Source: Pseudomonas gingeri (GTDB lineage Bacteria > Pseudomonadota > Gammaproteobacteria > Pseudomonadales > Pseudomonadaceae). Taken from it: a DNA stretch of 64,000 nucleotides. A program made the position numbers and the translations under genes. The stretch spans positions 60,739 to 124,738 of the forward strand of contig NZ_JACAQA010000001.1 of the NCBI RefSeq assembly GCF_013385425.1, written 5' to 3'. This document shows positions 19,552 to 29,246 of the stretch, piece by piece (the first letter of the stretch is position 1; each line of letters begins with the position of its first letter). Under the pieces are notes generated by a model that searched no databases, was not told where the DNA came from, and worked only from the letters and a program-made list of their open reading frames with translations.

Positions 19552-19899
19552 TCAGGCGAAGACGAAATACTTGCGCACGGTTTCCACGACTTCCCAGGTG
19601 CCTTTCATCCCGGGCTCGATCACGAAGATATCGCCGGCGCGCAGGTGGATCGGCGCCAGGCCGTCCGGGGTGATGATGCAGTAACCTTCCTGGAAGTGGC
19701 AGTACTCCCACTTCAGGTACTCAACCCGCCATTTGCCCGGGGTGCAGATCCAGGTGCCCATGATCTTGCTGCCGTCTTCGCTGGTGTAGGCGTTGAGGTT
19801 GACGGTGTGCGGGTCGCCCGCCAGTTTTTCCCATTTGCAGGCATCGAGGACCGGCAACGGGTGGGTGTCGCGCAGAACGGTGATCGGTGGATTGGACAT
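19552..19899 (-). CDS. small cupin-domain protein
   Basis: 115-aa single-domain cupin with the beta-barrel motifs EYCHFQEGYCIITPDG and GDIFVIEPGMKGTWEV (the two metal-site segments in shortened form). It resembles the (S)-ureidoglycine aminohydrolase / DUF861 cupins; the canonical metal His set is incomplete, with one His in WEYCHF. No signal peptide. The 3' end faces the NCS1 permease. Co-occurrence with a nucleobase-type permease would fit purine or ureide metabolism, but this is inference. Its start ATG lies about 40 bp from the stop of the LysR gene upstream, so both may be co-transcribed. Confidence 0.8.
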   Translation of the reverse strand: MSNPPITVLRDTHPLPVLDACKWEKLAGDPHTVNLNAYTSEDGSKIMGTWICTPGKWRVEYLKWEYCHFQEGYCIITPDGLAPIHLRAGDIFVIEPGMKGTWEVVETVRKYFVFA

Positions 19900-19938
19900 G
19901 CTGGGCTCCGGGCGCAGGTTCTTGAGGAAGCCTGCACC

Positions 19939-20871
19939 CTAGCGGTCGTCGGCACCGGGCAGTTGTCCAGGTTCGACATCGACCTGCCCATGAGCGCATA
20001 ACGCATCGAGCAAGGCGCGGGCATAACCCGGCAGGTGTTCGAACGAGCGGGCGCACAGCAGCAGCTTGCGTCGGGCCCAGGGCTCGGGCAACGGGCGGCT
20101 GACAAAGGCCGTCGCACCCGGCCAACGATCCAGGGTTGCCTGGGGCACGATGCCGGGACCCGCACCGCGCGCGACCATGCGCAACACCCCGTCAAAGCCG
20201 TCGGCCCGTACCCGCAGTTGCAGGCGCATTCCCAGGTGCAAGGCCTGTTCTTCCAGGTAGGCGGCGAGGGCGCTGCCGGCGGGCAGACCGACCTGTTCGT
20301 GGCGCAAGGTATCGCTGAAGCGCAGGTGCGATTGTTCCGCCAAGGCGTGGCCGAGGGGAATCGCCACCACCAGCGGATCATCGCAAAAGGGTCGGGTCTG
20401 CAAGTCCCGGGTATCCACCGCGTCGGAGACGATGCCGATCTCCGCCGCGCCCTGGCTGATGGCGTGGACAATTCGCAGGCTGGGCAACTCCTGCAGGTCG
20501 AGGTCGATATGCGGGTGGTTGCGCAGAAAGTCCGCGAGCCGTTCCGGCAGGTATTCGCTGATCGCGGCGCTGTTGCCCAGCAGGCGGACCTGGCCTTTCA
20601 CGCCGTGGGCGTATTCGGCGAGGTCCTGGCGCAGGCGTTCGGCCTGTTGCAGCATCAGCCGGGCATGCTGGGCCAATGCCTTGCCGGCGGGTGTGGGGGT
20701 GACGCCACGGCGGCCACGCTGGAAGAACGGCGTACCAAGGGAGGTTTCCAGAGCCCGTATCCGTGCACTGGCGGCCGGCAGCGACAGGTGGCTGCGCGCC
20801 GCCCCGGCGGTGATATTGCCGGCGTCGAGGATATTCAGGTACAGCCTAAGGTCGATCAGGTCGAAGTGCAT
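19939..20871 (-). CDS. LysR-family regulator, divergent from TauE-like gene
   Basis: 310-aa LysR regulator with an N-terminal wHTH (LRLYLNILDAGNITAGAARS, SLPAASARIRALE) and an effector domain (EIGIVSDAVDT). The ATG at 20871 has AGAGAGG just upstream and is preferred over a TTG at 20892. It is divergent from the TauE/SafE gene with about 80 bp between starts, the layout for control of that exporter. It may also be transcribed with the downstream cupin. Confidence 0.88.
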   Translation of the reverse strand: MHFDLIDLRLYLNILDAGNITAGAARSHLSLPAASARIRALETSLGTPFFQRGRRGVTPTPAGKALAQHARLMLQQAERLRQDLAEYAHGVKGQVRLLGNSAAISEYLPERLADFLRNHPHIDLDLQELPSLRIVHAISQGAAEIGIVSDAVDTRDLQTRPFCDDPLVVAIPLGHALAEQSHLRFSDTLRHEQVGLPAGSALAAYLEEQALHLGMRLQLRVRADGFDGVLRMVARGAGPGIVPQATLDRWPGATAFVSRPLPEPWARRKLLLCARSFEHLPGYARALLDALCAHGQVDVEPGQLPGADDR

Positions 20872-20951
20872 GCTCAGCCTCTCTCTTTGCAAGAGGCTAG
20901 CTCAATGCATGACAGATTTTCAAACTCGCCGCCCGGGTCCAGTCTGTCGGC

Positions 20952-21719
20952 ATGAATACATTCCTCGAGTTTTACCAAAGCCTGGGCCTGGCCCTTTCCC
21001 TGCTGGTGCTGGGCACCTTTCTGCTGGCGGGCATGGTCAAGGGGGTGATCGGCCTCGGGCTGCCGACGGTTGCCATGGGCCTGCTTGGCCTGGCTATGGC
21101 CCCGACGCAGGCTGCGGCGCTGTTGATCCTTCCCGCGACCCTGACCAATGTCTGGCAACTGGCGGCGGGTGGGCACCTGTCGACCCTGCTCAAACGGCTC
21201 TGGCCGATGTTGCTGGCGATCTTCCTCGGCACCGGCGCCGGCACGTGGTGGCTGGGTGGGGTGGAGGGTGGCCATGGGATGGTGCGGGGATTGGGCGCCG
21301 CCTTGCTGTTGTATGCCTTGAGTGGCCTGTTTCTGCCGACGCTACGGGTGGGGGCGCGGACGGAACGCTGGTTGGGTCCGGCCTGTGGGCTGGTCACGGG
21401 CATCATCACCTCGGCCACCGGTGTGTTCGTGATTCCCGCCGTGCCTTACCTGCAAGCGCTGGGCTTGAACAAGGATGAGCTGGTGCAGGCGCTGGGCCTG
21501 TCGTTCACTGTCTCGACCCTGGCGCTGGCCCTCGGTCTGTTCTGGCGTGGGGCGCTGGGAGAGGGGGCCCTGGGGGCCTCATTGCTGGTGTTGCTCCCCG
21601 CGATCCTCGGCATGCTGTTCGGGCAGTGGTTGCGCCAACGTGTCAGCGCCGCGCTGTTCAAACGAGTATTTTTTGTCGGGCTGGGCCTGCTGGGTGGGCA
21701 TCTGCTGATCGGCGGTTGA
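20952..21719 (+). CDS. TauE/SafE-family sulfite/organosulfonate exporter
   Basis: 255-aa inner-membrane protein with about eight helices. The GMVKGVIGLGLPTVAMG segment near the start and the second repeat GIITSATGVFVIPAVPYLQ are the paired signature of the TauE/SafE family (DUF81), linked to export of sulfite, sulfoacetate or related anions. The LysR gene next door on the other strand is the probable regulator. The substrate is not determinable. Confidence 0.9.
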   Translation: MNTFLEFYQSLGLALSLLVLGTFLLAGMVKGVIGLGLPTVAMGLLGLAMAPTQAAALLILPATLTNVWQLAAGGHLSTLLKRLWPMLLAIFLGTGAGTWWLGGVEGGHGMVRGLGAALLLYALSGLFLPTLRVGARTERWLGPACGLVTGIITSATGVFVIPAVPYLQALGLNKDELVQALGLSFTVSTLALALGLFWRGALGEGALGASLLVLLPAILGMLFGQWLRQRVSAALFKRVFFVGLGLLGGHLLIGG

Positions 21720-21734
21720 TGGCTTGAAGTGATC

Positions 21735-21863
21735 GTGGGGATAGGTCGCGGCCAGAGCCGCGGCGTCTTGTGCCGAATACAGGTTGCTGATCTCGGCCCA
21801 TGCATACGGATCGGTCTTGAGTGTGCCGTGTTTGAGCGCCGACAGCTTCAGGATGGATTGCAT
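21735..21863 (-). pseudogene. 5' remnant of a 2OG-Fe(II) oxygenase-like gene
   Basis: About 43 codons from an ATG at 21863 (LKLSALKHGTLKTDPYAWAE, then LYSAQDAAALAATYPHDHF) look like the start of a 2-oxoglutarate/Fe(II) oxygenase found in surface-glycan or flagellin-glycosylation clusters. After that the frame enters DNA antisense to the TauE gene, so the rest is missing. It follows the glycosyltransferase remnant with a TAA-ATG junction, as in an operon. Confidence 0.5.
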
Positions 21864-22476
21864 TTATCGCTCTCTCAATTTTCTGAAACTACGCCTCAGT
21901 GAGCGCAGCGGCGCTGTGACTCTGAAGCTGTTGGATGCTTGCAGTCTCGTGACCTTCGCTTCGCTGAGCGCTAGTTGTTCGGTCAGCAGGAAGATCTGTC
22001 GCTGTCGTGCATTGAGTTCGATATTCAGAAAGTCGAGCGTAGGTGCTGGAATTTCTGTCGGTGCCGAGGGCTGGTTATCGTCATGTTCAAGCAAGGTAGG
22101 CAGGTTTTGCCAGAAGCGGTTGAGGGCGCTGAGAGTCGAGGTCTTGCCTTGGGCGATGATCTTCGCGACCCGGTCCCGATAGACGGCCAGCTCCACCTTT
22201 GCGGCGCTTAACGACGCCGATGGCCGGGTTTTGCCAAGTCGTGAAGTAAACCATTGCACCGTCAGTTCTTCGGCTGGCGGCAGGGCATGCATCTGCCCCC
22301 ATCTCGGCCAGTGCCGTGTACTTGCCGGGGCTCAGATCCTCCGTCGAAAACACCGGCACGCCGAATACCAGGGCACTGATGGACAGGTGATGGCTGCGCT
22401 CAATTCCAGCAGGGCGGCAATCCGGCCCTGTTGTCGGTGTAATGAGTAGGACTTTTCTCTGAGTTGATGGGGCCAT
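21864..22476 (-). pseudogene. degraded glycosyltransferase gene
   Basis: Two frames carry parts of one protein. The upstream frame (from about 22476) reads KVLLITPTTG, a glycosyltransferase start, then VFGVPVFSTEDLSPGKYTAL and EMGADA; the downstream frame continues as ALPPAEELTVQWFTSRL and ends in a coiled-coil-like tail (QIFLLTEQLALSEAKVTRLQ). The frame changes at 22285-22292, where ATGC is tandemly duplicated; removing 4 bp gives ...GADALPPAEEL in one frame. The N-terminal part is also too short, implying an internal deletion. The 22477-22780 gap upstream is AT-rich and shows no gene. Confidence 0.65.
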
Positions 22477-22780
22477 CCCAATTTTTGTAGTGTAATTCTT
22501 GTGTGGCTGAGAATAATTGATGATTGGGGTTTCTGAAGTAATGAATTATCCCTGGGGGCAAAACAGTCCTTCTTGAAGAAGAGAGTGGCGGGGAATAGGC
22601 TGGTTTGTGTCGGGATATTGGTATCAATAGGCATTTAAGTGTCGAAGTTAGTTCAGGGAAGTTTATCTGGAGAGCGGCACTGGCAATGTAATAATTGTGT
22701 TTGGATTAATACATTTCAGACAAAATAACGCAGCCGCTGAATAGGGCGATTGTCGAGCGAGTTTTCCATGAGGAACACAG

Positions 22781-23677
22781 GTGAAAGCCAGATCCGATGA
22801 ATTGCAGATCTTTGTGTGTGTCATCGAGTGCGGCTCGATTTCCGCCGCAGCCGAACAGGTTGGCCAGACGCCATCGGCGGTCAGCCGGAGCCTGTCGCGG
22901 CTCGAGGCCAAGTTGGAGACCACCTTGATCAACCGCACCACGCGGCGCATGGACCTGACCGAGGAGGGCAAGTTTTTCTTCGAGCGAGCCAAGCAGATCC
23001 TGGAGCAGATGGATGAGCTGGAGGAGCGCCTGTCCTTGCGTCAGCGCAGGCCGGCCGGGCGCCTGCGGATCAATGCCGCTTCGCCCTTCATGTTGCATGC
23101 GGTGGTGCCCTATATCGCGGAGTTTCGCCGCCTGTATCCGGATATCCAGTTGGAGCTCAACAGCAACGACCTGATCATCGACCTGCTGGAGCAAAGTACC
23201 GATATCGCCATTCGTATCGGCAACCTGGCGGATTCGACCCTGCACGCGCGTTCCCTGGGCAGCAGCCCGCTGAATATCCTCGCCAGCCCCGCGTATCTGG
23301 AAAAGCATGGGCTGCCAGCCAGCGTCAGCGAGTTGTCCGGGCATACATTGCTCGGGTTTACCCAGACCGAAAGCCTGAACCACTGGCCTTTGCGGCATGC
23401 CCAGGGTGATCGCTGGCAGATCCAGCCTGGCATCAGCGCGTCCAGCGGCGAGACGTTGCGCCAGTTGGCCCTGGAAGGGCAGGGCATTGTCTGCCTGTCG
23501 CATTTCATGACCCATCAGGACATCCAGGCCGGGCGCCTGCGGGTGATTCTGCCCGAGGCCAACAGCGGCTATCGCCAGCCGATTCACGCGGTGTACTACC
23601 GAAACTCGCAGCTGGCGTTACGGATTCAGTGCTTCCTCGATTTCATCCAGGACAAGCTGGCGGGGTATGCCGTGTAG
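22781..23677 (+). CDS. LysR-family regulator
   Basis: 298-aa LysR regulator, of the large group that includes E. coli YafC. HTH region: ELQIFVCVIECGSISAAAEQ, QTPSAVSRSLSRLE; the effector domain follows from about residue 90 (GRLRINAASPFM). Start is GTG at 22781 with AGGAA 8 bp upstream. The next gene, an SDR epimerase, starts 143 bp downstream on the same strand and may be its target. The AT-rich sequence upstream borders the remnant region. Confidence 0.88.
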   Translation: MKARSDELQIFVCVIECGSISAAAEQVGQTPSAVSRSLSRLEAKLETTLINRTTRRMDLTEEGKFFFERAKQILEQMDELEERLSLRQRRPAGRLRINAASPFMLHAVVPYIAEFRRLYPDIQLELNSNDLIIDLLEQSTDIAIRIGNLADSTLHARSLGSSPLNILASPAYLEKHGLPASVSELSGHTLLGFTQTESLNHWPLRHAQGDRWQIQPGISASSGETLRQLALEGQGIVCLSHFMTHQDIQAGRLRVILPEANSGYRQPIHAVYYRNSQLALRIQCFLDFIQDKLAGYAV

Positions 23678-23820
23678 GTGTCGGCATGGGGGGGGCGGAT
23701 CTGATGCTTTCAGATCATTCGTGACGCCTGCGCAAGAGTGAATTGGGTCGCATAGGCTTATTCGGCACGGATAAGTCTTCGATACTGGGTCCATCACTGA
23801 CCCACGCACGGAGTTTCTCC

Positions 23821-24714
23821 ATGAACGTTTTCATTACCGGCGCCGCCGGCTTTATCGGCGGCTCCATCGCCACTGGCCTGGTCAAGGCCGGTCATCAGGT
23901 CACGGGCCTTGTGCGCAGCGCCGAGCAGGCTGAAGAAATGCGGCGCCTGGGCATCACCCCTGTCATCGGTACCCTGGATGACAGCCTATTGCTCGCTGAA
24001 CAGGCACGCCAGGCCGACGCGGTGATCAACGCCGCCAGCAGCGACCATCGGGGGGCGGTGGAAGCCTTGCTCGGCGCCCTGCGCGGCTCCGACAAGGTGT
24101 TCCTGCACACCAGCGGTTCGAGCATTGTCGGTGATGCCTCCGGCGGCCTGGCCAGCGACCACATTTACTATGAAGACCAACTGCCCGAACCGACTGTCGA
24201 CAAGGCCGCGCGCGTGGCCATCGACAACCTGGTCCTGGGCGCGGCCGCCTTCGGCGTGCGCTCGGCGGTGCTCTGCAACACGCTGATCTACGGCCACAGC
24301 CGGGGCGTGAACCGCGACAGCGTGCAGTTGCCGCGACTGCTCAAGCAGGCGCGCAAGAGTGGCGTGGTGCGCCATGTCGGCACGGGCCGGAACATCTGGT
24401 CCAACGTGCATATCGATGATGTGGTGGCGCTGTATCTGTTGGCACTGACCAAGACCCCGGCGGGCGCCTTCTACTTCGTGGAAAGCGGTGAGGCCGCGTT
24501 TATCGAGATGACCACCGCCATGGCCCGGGCCCTGAACCTGGGCGAGCCGCAGGACTGGCCGCTGGCTGACGCCGAGGCCGAGTGGGGTTATGAAATGGCC
24601 AACTATGGCCTGGGTTCCAACAGCCGGGTACGCGGCAAGAAAGCCCGGGAACTGCTGGGCTGGGCACCCAAGCGTACGTCGGTGATCGAGTGGATTCTCA
24701 ACGAGATGGTGTAA
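23821..24714 (+). CDS. extended SDR: NAD-dependent epimerase/dehydratase-like
   Basis: 297-aa extended short-chain dehydrogenase. The nucleotide motif TGAAGFIGGSIATGL lies near residues 6-20. The active-site region is unusual: around residues 115-122 there is HTSGSSIVGD, but where a YxxxK is expected the sequence reads YYEDQLPEPTVDKAARVAID, so K can be placed but Tyr is less clear. Start is ATG at 23821 with GGAG 8 bp upstream. Substrate unknown; cytoplasmic. The preceding LysR gene is the likely regulator. Confidence 0.83.
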   Translation: MNVFITGAAGFIGGSIATGLVKAGHQVTGLVRSAEQAEEMRRLGITPVIGTLDDSLLLAEQARQADAVINAASSDHRGAVEALLGALRGSDKVFLHTSGSSIVGDASGGLASDHIYYEDQLPEPTVDKAARVAIDNLVLGAAAFGVRSAVLCNTLIYGHSRGVNRDSVQLPRLLKQARKSGVVRHVGTGRNIWSNVHIDDVVALYLLALTKTPAGAFYFVESGEAAFIEMTTAMARALNLGEPQDWPLADAEAEWGYEMANYGLGSNSRVRGKKARELLGWAPKRTSVIEWILNEMV

Positions 24715-24921
24715 CGCAGCAGCGGGTTGATCGTTCCCGGACCTGGGGGCGATCAGCCCGGCCAGGTGCTCTGATCTGTGCGCTTGCCTGTGCGTCCCGG
24801 AGGCTTTAAGACGTGGTTTTTGCGAGCCACTTCGCGCTTTTTATGATGATGGCACCTGGCTATTAAAGAATCTGCTTTCGAGGCCGAAGCGCTTTGATCC
24901 AGGTAGCCAGGAAGACCCGTC

Positions 24922-25290
24922 ATGAGTTTCGGTAAAACCACTCCCGTCCTGCATATCGATGACGAGGGCAGGGCGTTGGCGTTCTACATCGACTTCCTCG
25001 GATTCTGCGTCGATTGGCAGCACCGTTTCGAGCCCGGGTTTCCGTTGTACCTGCAAGTATCCCGGGGTGACTGCGTGCTGCACCTGAGTGAGCACAAGGG
25101 CGACGCCACGCCGGGAGCGGCGCTGCGTATTGAAACCGACGAGCTGGAAGCGTTCAGGGCGCAGTTGCTGGACAGGGCCGGCGGCGATGTACCGCCAGAG
25201 ATTCAGGCCATGCCCTGGGGCAGCCTGGACATGACGCTACGTGATCCGTTCGGCAATCGGCTGGTGTTTACCAACGCGATTTGCGCCTGA
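24922..25290 (+). CDS. glyoxalase-superfamily (bleomycin-resistance-like) protein
   Basis: 122-aa vicinal-oxygen-chelate fold protein with the pattern TPVLHIDDEGRALAFYIDFL at the start and DPFGNRLVFTN at the end, typical of the glyoxalase/bleomycin-binding superfamily. One domain, so it would act as a dimer. A functional enzyme role or a drug-binding role are both possible. The ATG follows GGAAG by about 8 bp. It is alone between the SDR and an MCP gene. Confidence 0.82.
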   Translation: MSFGKTTPVLHIDDEGRALAFYIDFLGFCVDWQHRFEPGFPLYLQVSRGDCVLHLSEHKGDATPGAALRIETDELEAFRAQLLDRAGGDVPPEIQAMPWGSLDMTLRDPFGNRLVFTNAICA

Positions 25291-25315
25291 CGACGTCCAG
25301 CCGGGCTGAAGGCGG

Positions 25316-25370
25316 TCATCTGTGGGCGCGGAGCTTGCCGGGACGCCGGACCGCCGCGAAGAGGCCCATG
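25316..25370. repeat. degenerate REP-like sequence
   Basis: CTGTGGGCGCGGAGCTTGCCGGGACGCCGG with an adjoining CCGCGAAGAGGCC, a divergent REP half in the gap between the glyoxalase-like gene and the MCP. Confidence 0.45.
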
Positions 25371-25477
25371 AAGCCGGCCAAAGCTTCGTGGATGCGCGAG
25401 ATGGAAGGCAGTGCTGTTTTCTTCGACCTGATTGGCGCCACGGATTCCCTTCCGTGGGCTTGGCGAGACTGGGGTTA

Positions 25478-27400
25478 TCAGACTCGGAAGTGGCTGACCA
25501 TCGCCTGCAACTGACTACCCAACCGGGCCAGTTCGACGCTGGACGCCGCGGTTTCGTCGCTGGCGGCGGCGGTCTGTTCGGACACGTCACGGACATTGAC
25601 GATACTGCGGCTGATCTCTTCGGCCACCGCACTCTGCTGCTCGGCTGCCGCGGCGATCTGCTGGTTCATCGACTGGATGTTCGACACCGTGCGGGTGATG
25701 TTTTCCAGTGAGGTGCCGGCCTTGCGGGTCAGGGCCACGCTGCTGTCGGTCAGGGTGCGGCTGTTGTTCATCACATTGGCCACTTGCTGGGTGCCGTTCT
25801 GCAAGGCGGCCACCAGGCCTTCGATCTCCTCGGTGGACTTCTGGGTGCGCTGGGCCAGGCCACGTACCTCGTCGGCGACCACGGCAAAACCGCGTCCGGC
25901 TTCACCTGCCCGTGCTGCCTCGATGGCGGCATTGAGTGCCAGCAGGTTGGTCTGTTCGGCCACGGCCTTGATCACGTCCATGACGGCACCGATCTTGTCG
26001 CTTTCCTTCTGCAGCACGCTCATGGCTTCGGTCGAACGCACCACTTCGGTGGCCAGGCGTTCGATCTGGGCAATGGCTTCGCCGACCACCTTGTCTCCTT
26101 CACGGGCTTCACCGTCCGCGGCCGCGGCGGCCTGGGAGGCCTGTTCGGCATTGCGCGCGACCTCCTGAACGGTGGCGGTCATTTCGTGCATGGCAGTGGC
26201 GACCTGGTCGGTTTCGATCTTCTGGCTGTTGACCCCGGCGCTGGTCTGTTCGGTGACCGCCGAGAGTTCCTCGGCGGCGCTGGCGATCTGGGTGACGCCA
26301 TCGCGGATACCGCTGATCAGGTCACGCAGGGTGCTGCCCATGCGCTGGATGCCTTGTTGCAACACGCCCAACTCGTCACGGCGGGTCACCACCAGGTTGT
26401 GGGTCAGGTCGCCGGCGGCAATGCGTTCGACCACGCCGAGGGTCTCGCGAATCGGGCGGGTGATCTGTCGGGTGATGACCACGGCGGCGAGAATCCCCAC
26501 CAGCAACGCCAGCAGCGTACTGCCCAGTTGGAAGGTACGGGCCTGGGCGCTTTCGCTGTCACGCCGGTCCAGCTGGATCTGATACAGCGCTTCGCTGCGC
26601 GTGACGATGTCGGTGCCCTGGTCGGTCATTTCCTTGCGGGCCTGCACGGCGGCGGCGTTGGCGGACTTGTAGGCCTGCAACGCGGTGCGGTAGTTGCCCA
26701 GGGCCGTCTCGAGCTGGGTCACGGAGCCTTGTTCGGCGCTGCTGAAGGCTTGCTCCAGGTCCTTGAGCCCGGCGATCGCTTCGCTCAGTTGATTGAAGGC
26801 TTTCTGCTCGGTGTCCGGGTTGCTGTTGGCGGCGTAACCGCGCACTTCATAGCGGGTGAGCTGGAACTGTTCCTTGGCCCGGGTGATGGCCTGGAAGCGT
26901 TCGAAGCGGCCTTCCTCGCCAGGTTGCATGCGCAGCACCTGATCGTTGATGGCGGTGATCAGCTTGCTGACGGTATCGGCGTTGTCGCCCATGGTCTGGC
27001 GGGCGCCGTTACCGGTGCGATAGGCATCGCGCATCTTGTTCAGCGATTGCTGGTATTGCGTGATGAGGTCCGCCTGCTCCTTGAGCAGCTTGAGGTTTTC
27101 CGGGCTCTTGAAACTGCCGATCAGCTTCTGCTGTTGATCGATGAACGCTTGCAGGTTGACCTGGACGTTCTGGGCGGCGGTTTCGTCGCCGTTGGTCAGC
27201 ATGTATTGCAGGCGCGCCACGCGCAGTTTGGTCAGCGAGGCGTTGAGCTGGGTGATGTCGCTCATCCAGTTGCTGCGGTCGATCAGCCCACCCAGGCTGT
27301 TCCAGCCGGTCAGGGCCAGGATGGTGGTCAGAAGCAGTACCAAGCCGAAACCCAGGCCAAGTTTCAGGTTGACGCTGATATTGCCAAACCAGCTATTCAT
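25478..27400 (-). CDS. HBM-type chemoreceptor, McpS-like
   Basis: 640-aa chemoreceptor. TM1 (residues about 10-31) follows [20 protein letters not shown], then a periplasmic domain of about 255 residues, all helical and long enough for the helical bimodular (HBM) sensor, TM2 near 290-310, HAMP and signalling domain with the [21 protein letters not shown] tip. Length and N-terminal sequence are close to what I recall for P. putida McpS, which senses TCA-cycle acids; McpQ, for citrate, is the alternative. In P. putida McpS lies near mmsAB, as here. RBS GGAGGAATTCG precedes the ATG. Ligand is inferred. Confidence 0.85.
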   Translation of the reverse strand: MNSWFGNISVNLKLGLGFGLVLLLTTILALTGWNSLGGLIDRSNWMSDITQLNASLTKLRVARLQYMLTNGDETAAQNVQVNLQAFIDQQQKLIGSFKSPENLKLLKEQADLITQYQQSLNKMRDAYRTGNGARQTMGDNADTVSKLITAINDQVLRMQPGEEGRFERFQAITRAKEQFQLTRYEVRGYAANSNPDTEQKAFNQLSEAIAGLKDLEQAFSSAEQGSVTQLETALGNYRTALQAYKSANAAAVQARKEMTDQGTDIVTRSEALYQIQLDRRDSESAQARTFQLGSTLLALLVGILAAVVITRQITRPIRETLGVVERIAAGDLTHNLVVTRRDELGVLQQGIQRMGSTLRDLISGIRDGVTQIASAAEELSAVTEQTSAGVNSQKIETDQVATAMHEMTATVQEVARNAEQASQAAAAADGEAREGDKVVGEAIAQIERLATEVVRSTEAMSVLQKESDKIGAVMDVIKAVAEQTNLLALNAAIEAARAGEAGRGFAVVADEVRGLAQRTQKSTEEIEGLVAALQNGTQQVANVMNNSRTLTDSSVALTRKAGTSLENITRTVSNIQSMNQQIAAAAEQQSAVAEEISRSIVNVRDVSEQTAAASDETAASSVELARLGSQLQAMVSHFRV

Positions 27401-27606
27401 CGAATTCCTCCAGGAACGTTGTGTTGCATGCTATCGGGTGGCTGGAAGGTGTTGTTTTTGGAGCCAGCTGAATTTGTTGGTAGAGCTTTTATCGGCGGTA
27501 ACACAAATAGCTGAACGATATTTTGTCATACAGCATGTTTCTGCGTTGTGAGGACGAGGATAGCTTTGTTTGTCGTTTGCCTGTTCGTGAAGTCGATTTC
27601 AGGCAA

Positions 27607-27640
27607 AAAAAACCGGCGCTCCGAAGGCGCCGGTTCTTTA
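27607..27640 (-). terminator. Rho-independent terminator after the GT39 gene
   Basis: AACCGGCGC / GCGCCGGTT 9-bp stem at 27611-27635, followed on the minus strand by an eight-T run. It sits just beyond the glycosyltransferase stop at 27663. The rest of the 27401-27662 gap is MCP upstream sequence. Confidence 0.9.
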
Positions 27641-27662
27641 CTGCTCGATCATGCAAGGCAAT

Positions 27663-29129
27663 TTATTGGCCGTAGAAATTATACAGACGCTTGCCGCCGA
27701 TGGTGATGGTGCTCAGGACCTTGATCGGCGCTGGCGGCGTCGGCACGTTCAGCCCCTGGTCGACGATGACCACGTTGTTCGGCGAGGCTGTGAGAAAGGC
27801 TGTCAACTCGGCTTCGGTCATCAGCACTTGCTGCTGGCGCTGGGTATAGAACACGGTGGAGGCCAGTCGCTCCTCCGGTTGGAACAGGGCGACCTGTTTG
27901 CCGTGAGCCTGCAGTTCGATGACCTGGTCGGTCAGCGGTTTGAAGGAGTTCTTGAGGTCGGAGCGCGACTCCAGCGACGCCACTACCAGGTAGCCGACGA
28001 CCACCAGTGCCATCAGCCCCATCGCCAGCGGACGATGATGTTTCACCAGCTTGGCGCTGAAGGGGGAGGTGGCCGAGCGCCGACGCAGCCATTCGAGAAT
28101 CACCAGCGAGTATTCGGCGGCGATGATGGCGGCGGCTGGGGCCATGGACATCAGGTAGACCATGCGCTTGCTGGAAGCCAGGGTCAGCAGGGTGAACTGG
28201 GCCAGGATCCAGACGGTCGCGAACAACAGGTGACGATTGGCTACCAGGCGCTTGCGCAGGTTCCACAGGCCCAGGTACACCAGCAGGTTCCAGGGCAGGA
28301 AGGATTCCGGCAGCTTGGCCAGGTAGTAGTAGAACGGCTCGTAGTGCCCGGCGGCGGTGAAGGATCCGCTGAAGCGGCCGACACTGTTGGCCCACAGCAC
28401 TTCACCGACGGCTTGCATGCCGCCGCGCTGGTAGAGCAGCACCAGCCAGATCAGCAGGGGAATCAGCCCTAGCGCGGTGAACAGCGCCGGGCGCAGCCAG
28501 TCGCCGAAGCTGAAGCGTCTGTCGATCAGGCTTTGGCTCACCAGGTAGACGAAAATCACGATACCCGGCAGGGCGAGGCCCAGTACGCCCTTGCTCAGGG
28601 TCGAGATCACGATGCCCAGGGCGAAGACACACCACGCCGCCAGGGTCGGCTTGCCTTGTGTGCGTTGCTCGGTGGCGCGGAAGAAGGCCAGCAGGGCCAG
28701 GGTCACCCCGAGGCTGAGTAGTGCGTCTTCGCCGACCTGGCGTGCGTTGCCCAGGTAGCTGGCCATGGTGGCGAGCATGGCGGCGGCGGTCCAGGCCAGC
28801 ACGCTCGGACGCCCGATCTTGCGCAGGAATGCAAACAGCGCGAGCACCGTGAACAGGCCGGCGAAGGCCGAGGCCAGGCGCACGGCCAGAGGCGTGCCGC
28901 CAAACAACTGGATGGCGCCGGCATCGAGCCAGAGGCTCAACGGTGGTTTTTCCAGGAAGGGCTCGCCCAGCAGGTGCGGGGTGACCCAATCCCGGGTCAG
29001 GTGCATTTCCATCGCGATCCCGGCTACCCGGGATTCGGTGGAGCCTTGCAGCTCATGGTTACCCAGTCCGAAAAAGAACAGTAGGCCGCTCATCAAGAGC
29101 AGGATCAGGAAGGGGCGTGTCATTCGCAT
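27663..29129 (-). CDS. glycosyltransferase family 39 (ArnT/PMT-like) membrane protein
   Basis: 488-aa inner-membrane enzyme with a dozen or so hydrophobic helices. The first periplasmic loop has GLGNHELQGSTESRVAGIAME, where the GT39-type conserved acidic residues (the E/D pair) fall, and LEKPPLSLWLDA with PPL marks the family. Such enzymes move a sugar from a polyprenyl-phosphate donor to lipid A, glycan or protein on the periplasmic side. It lacks the arn operon, so it is not clearly ArnT. Start at ATG 29129 (MRMTRPF) gives a proper TM1. The next gene upstream (ggt) is on the same strand with 117 bp between. Confidence 0.83.
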   Translation of the reverse strand: MRMTRPFLILLLMSGLLFFFGLGNHELQGSTESRVAGIAMEMHLTRDWVTPHLLGEPFLEKPPLSLWLDAGAIQLFGGTPLAVRLASAFAGLFTVLALFAFLRKIGRPSVLAWTAAAMLATMASYLGNARQVGEDALLSLGVTLALLAFFRATEQRTQGKPTLAAWCVFALGIVISTLSKGVLGLALPGIVIFVYLVSQSLIDRRFSFGDWLRPALFTALGLIPLLIWLVLLYQRGGMQAVGEVLWANSVGRFSGSFTAAGHYEPFYYYLAKLPESFLPWNLLVYLGLWNLRKRLVANRHLLFATVWILAQFTLLTLASSKRMVYLMSMAPAAAIIAAEYSLVILEWLRRRSATSPFSAKLVKHHRPLAMGLMALVVVGYLVVASLESRSDLKNSFKPLTDQVIELQAHGKQVALFQPEERLASTVFYTQRQQQVLMTEAELTAFLTASPNNVVIVDQGLNVPTPPAPIKVLSTITIGGKRLYNFYGQ

Positions 29130-29246
29130 AGTGATACCGAATAGAGAGGAAGCGGGCCGCAAGGCAATCTGTTGATTGAAAAAGTATACGGGGCGATTTC
29201 TCAACATATTGTGAAGAGCGGTCGCCTCAGGGTATGTCTGAATGTT

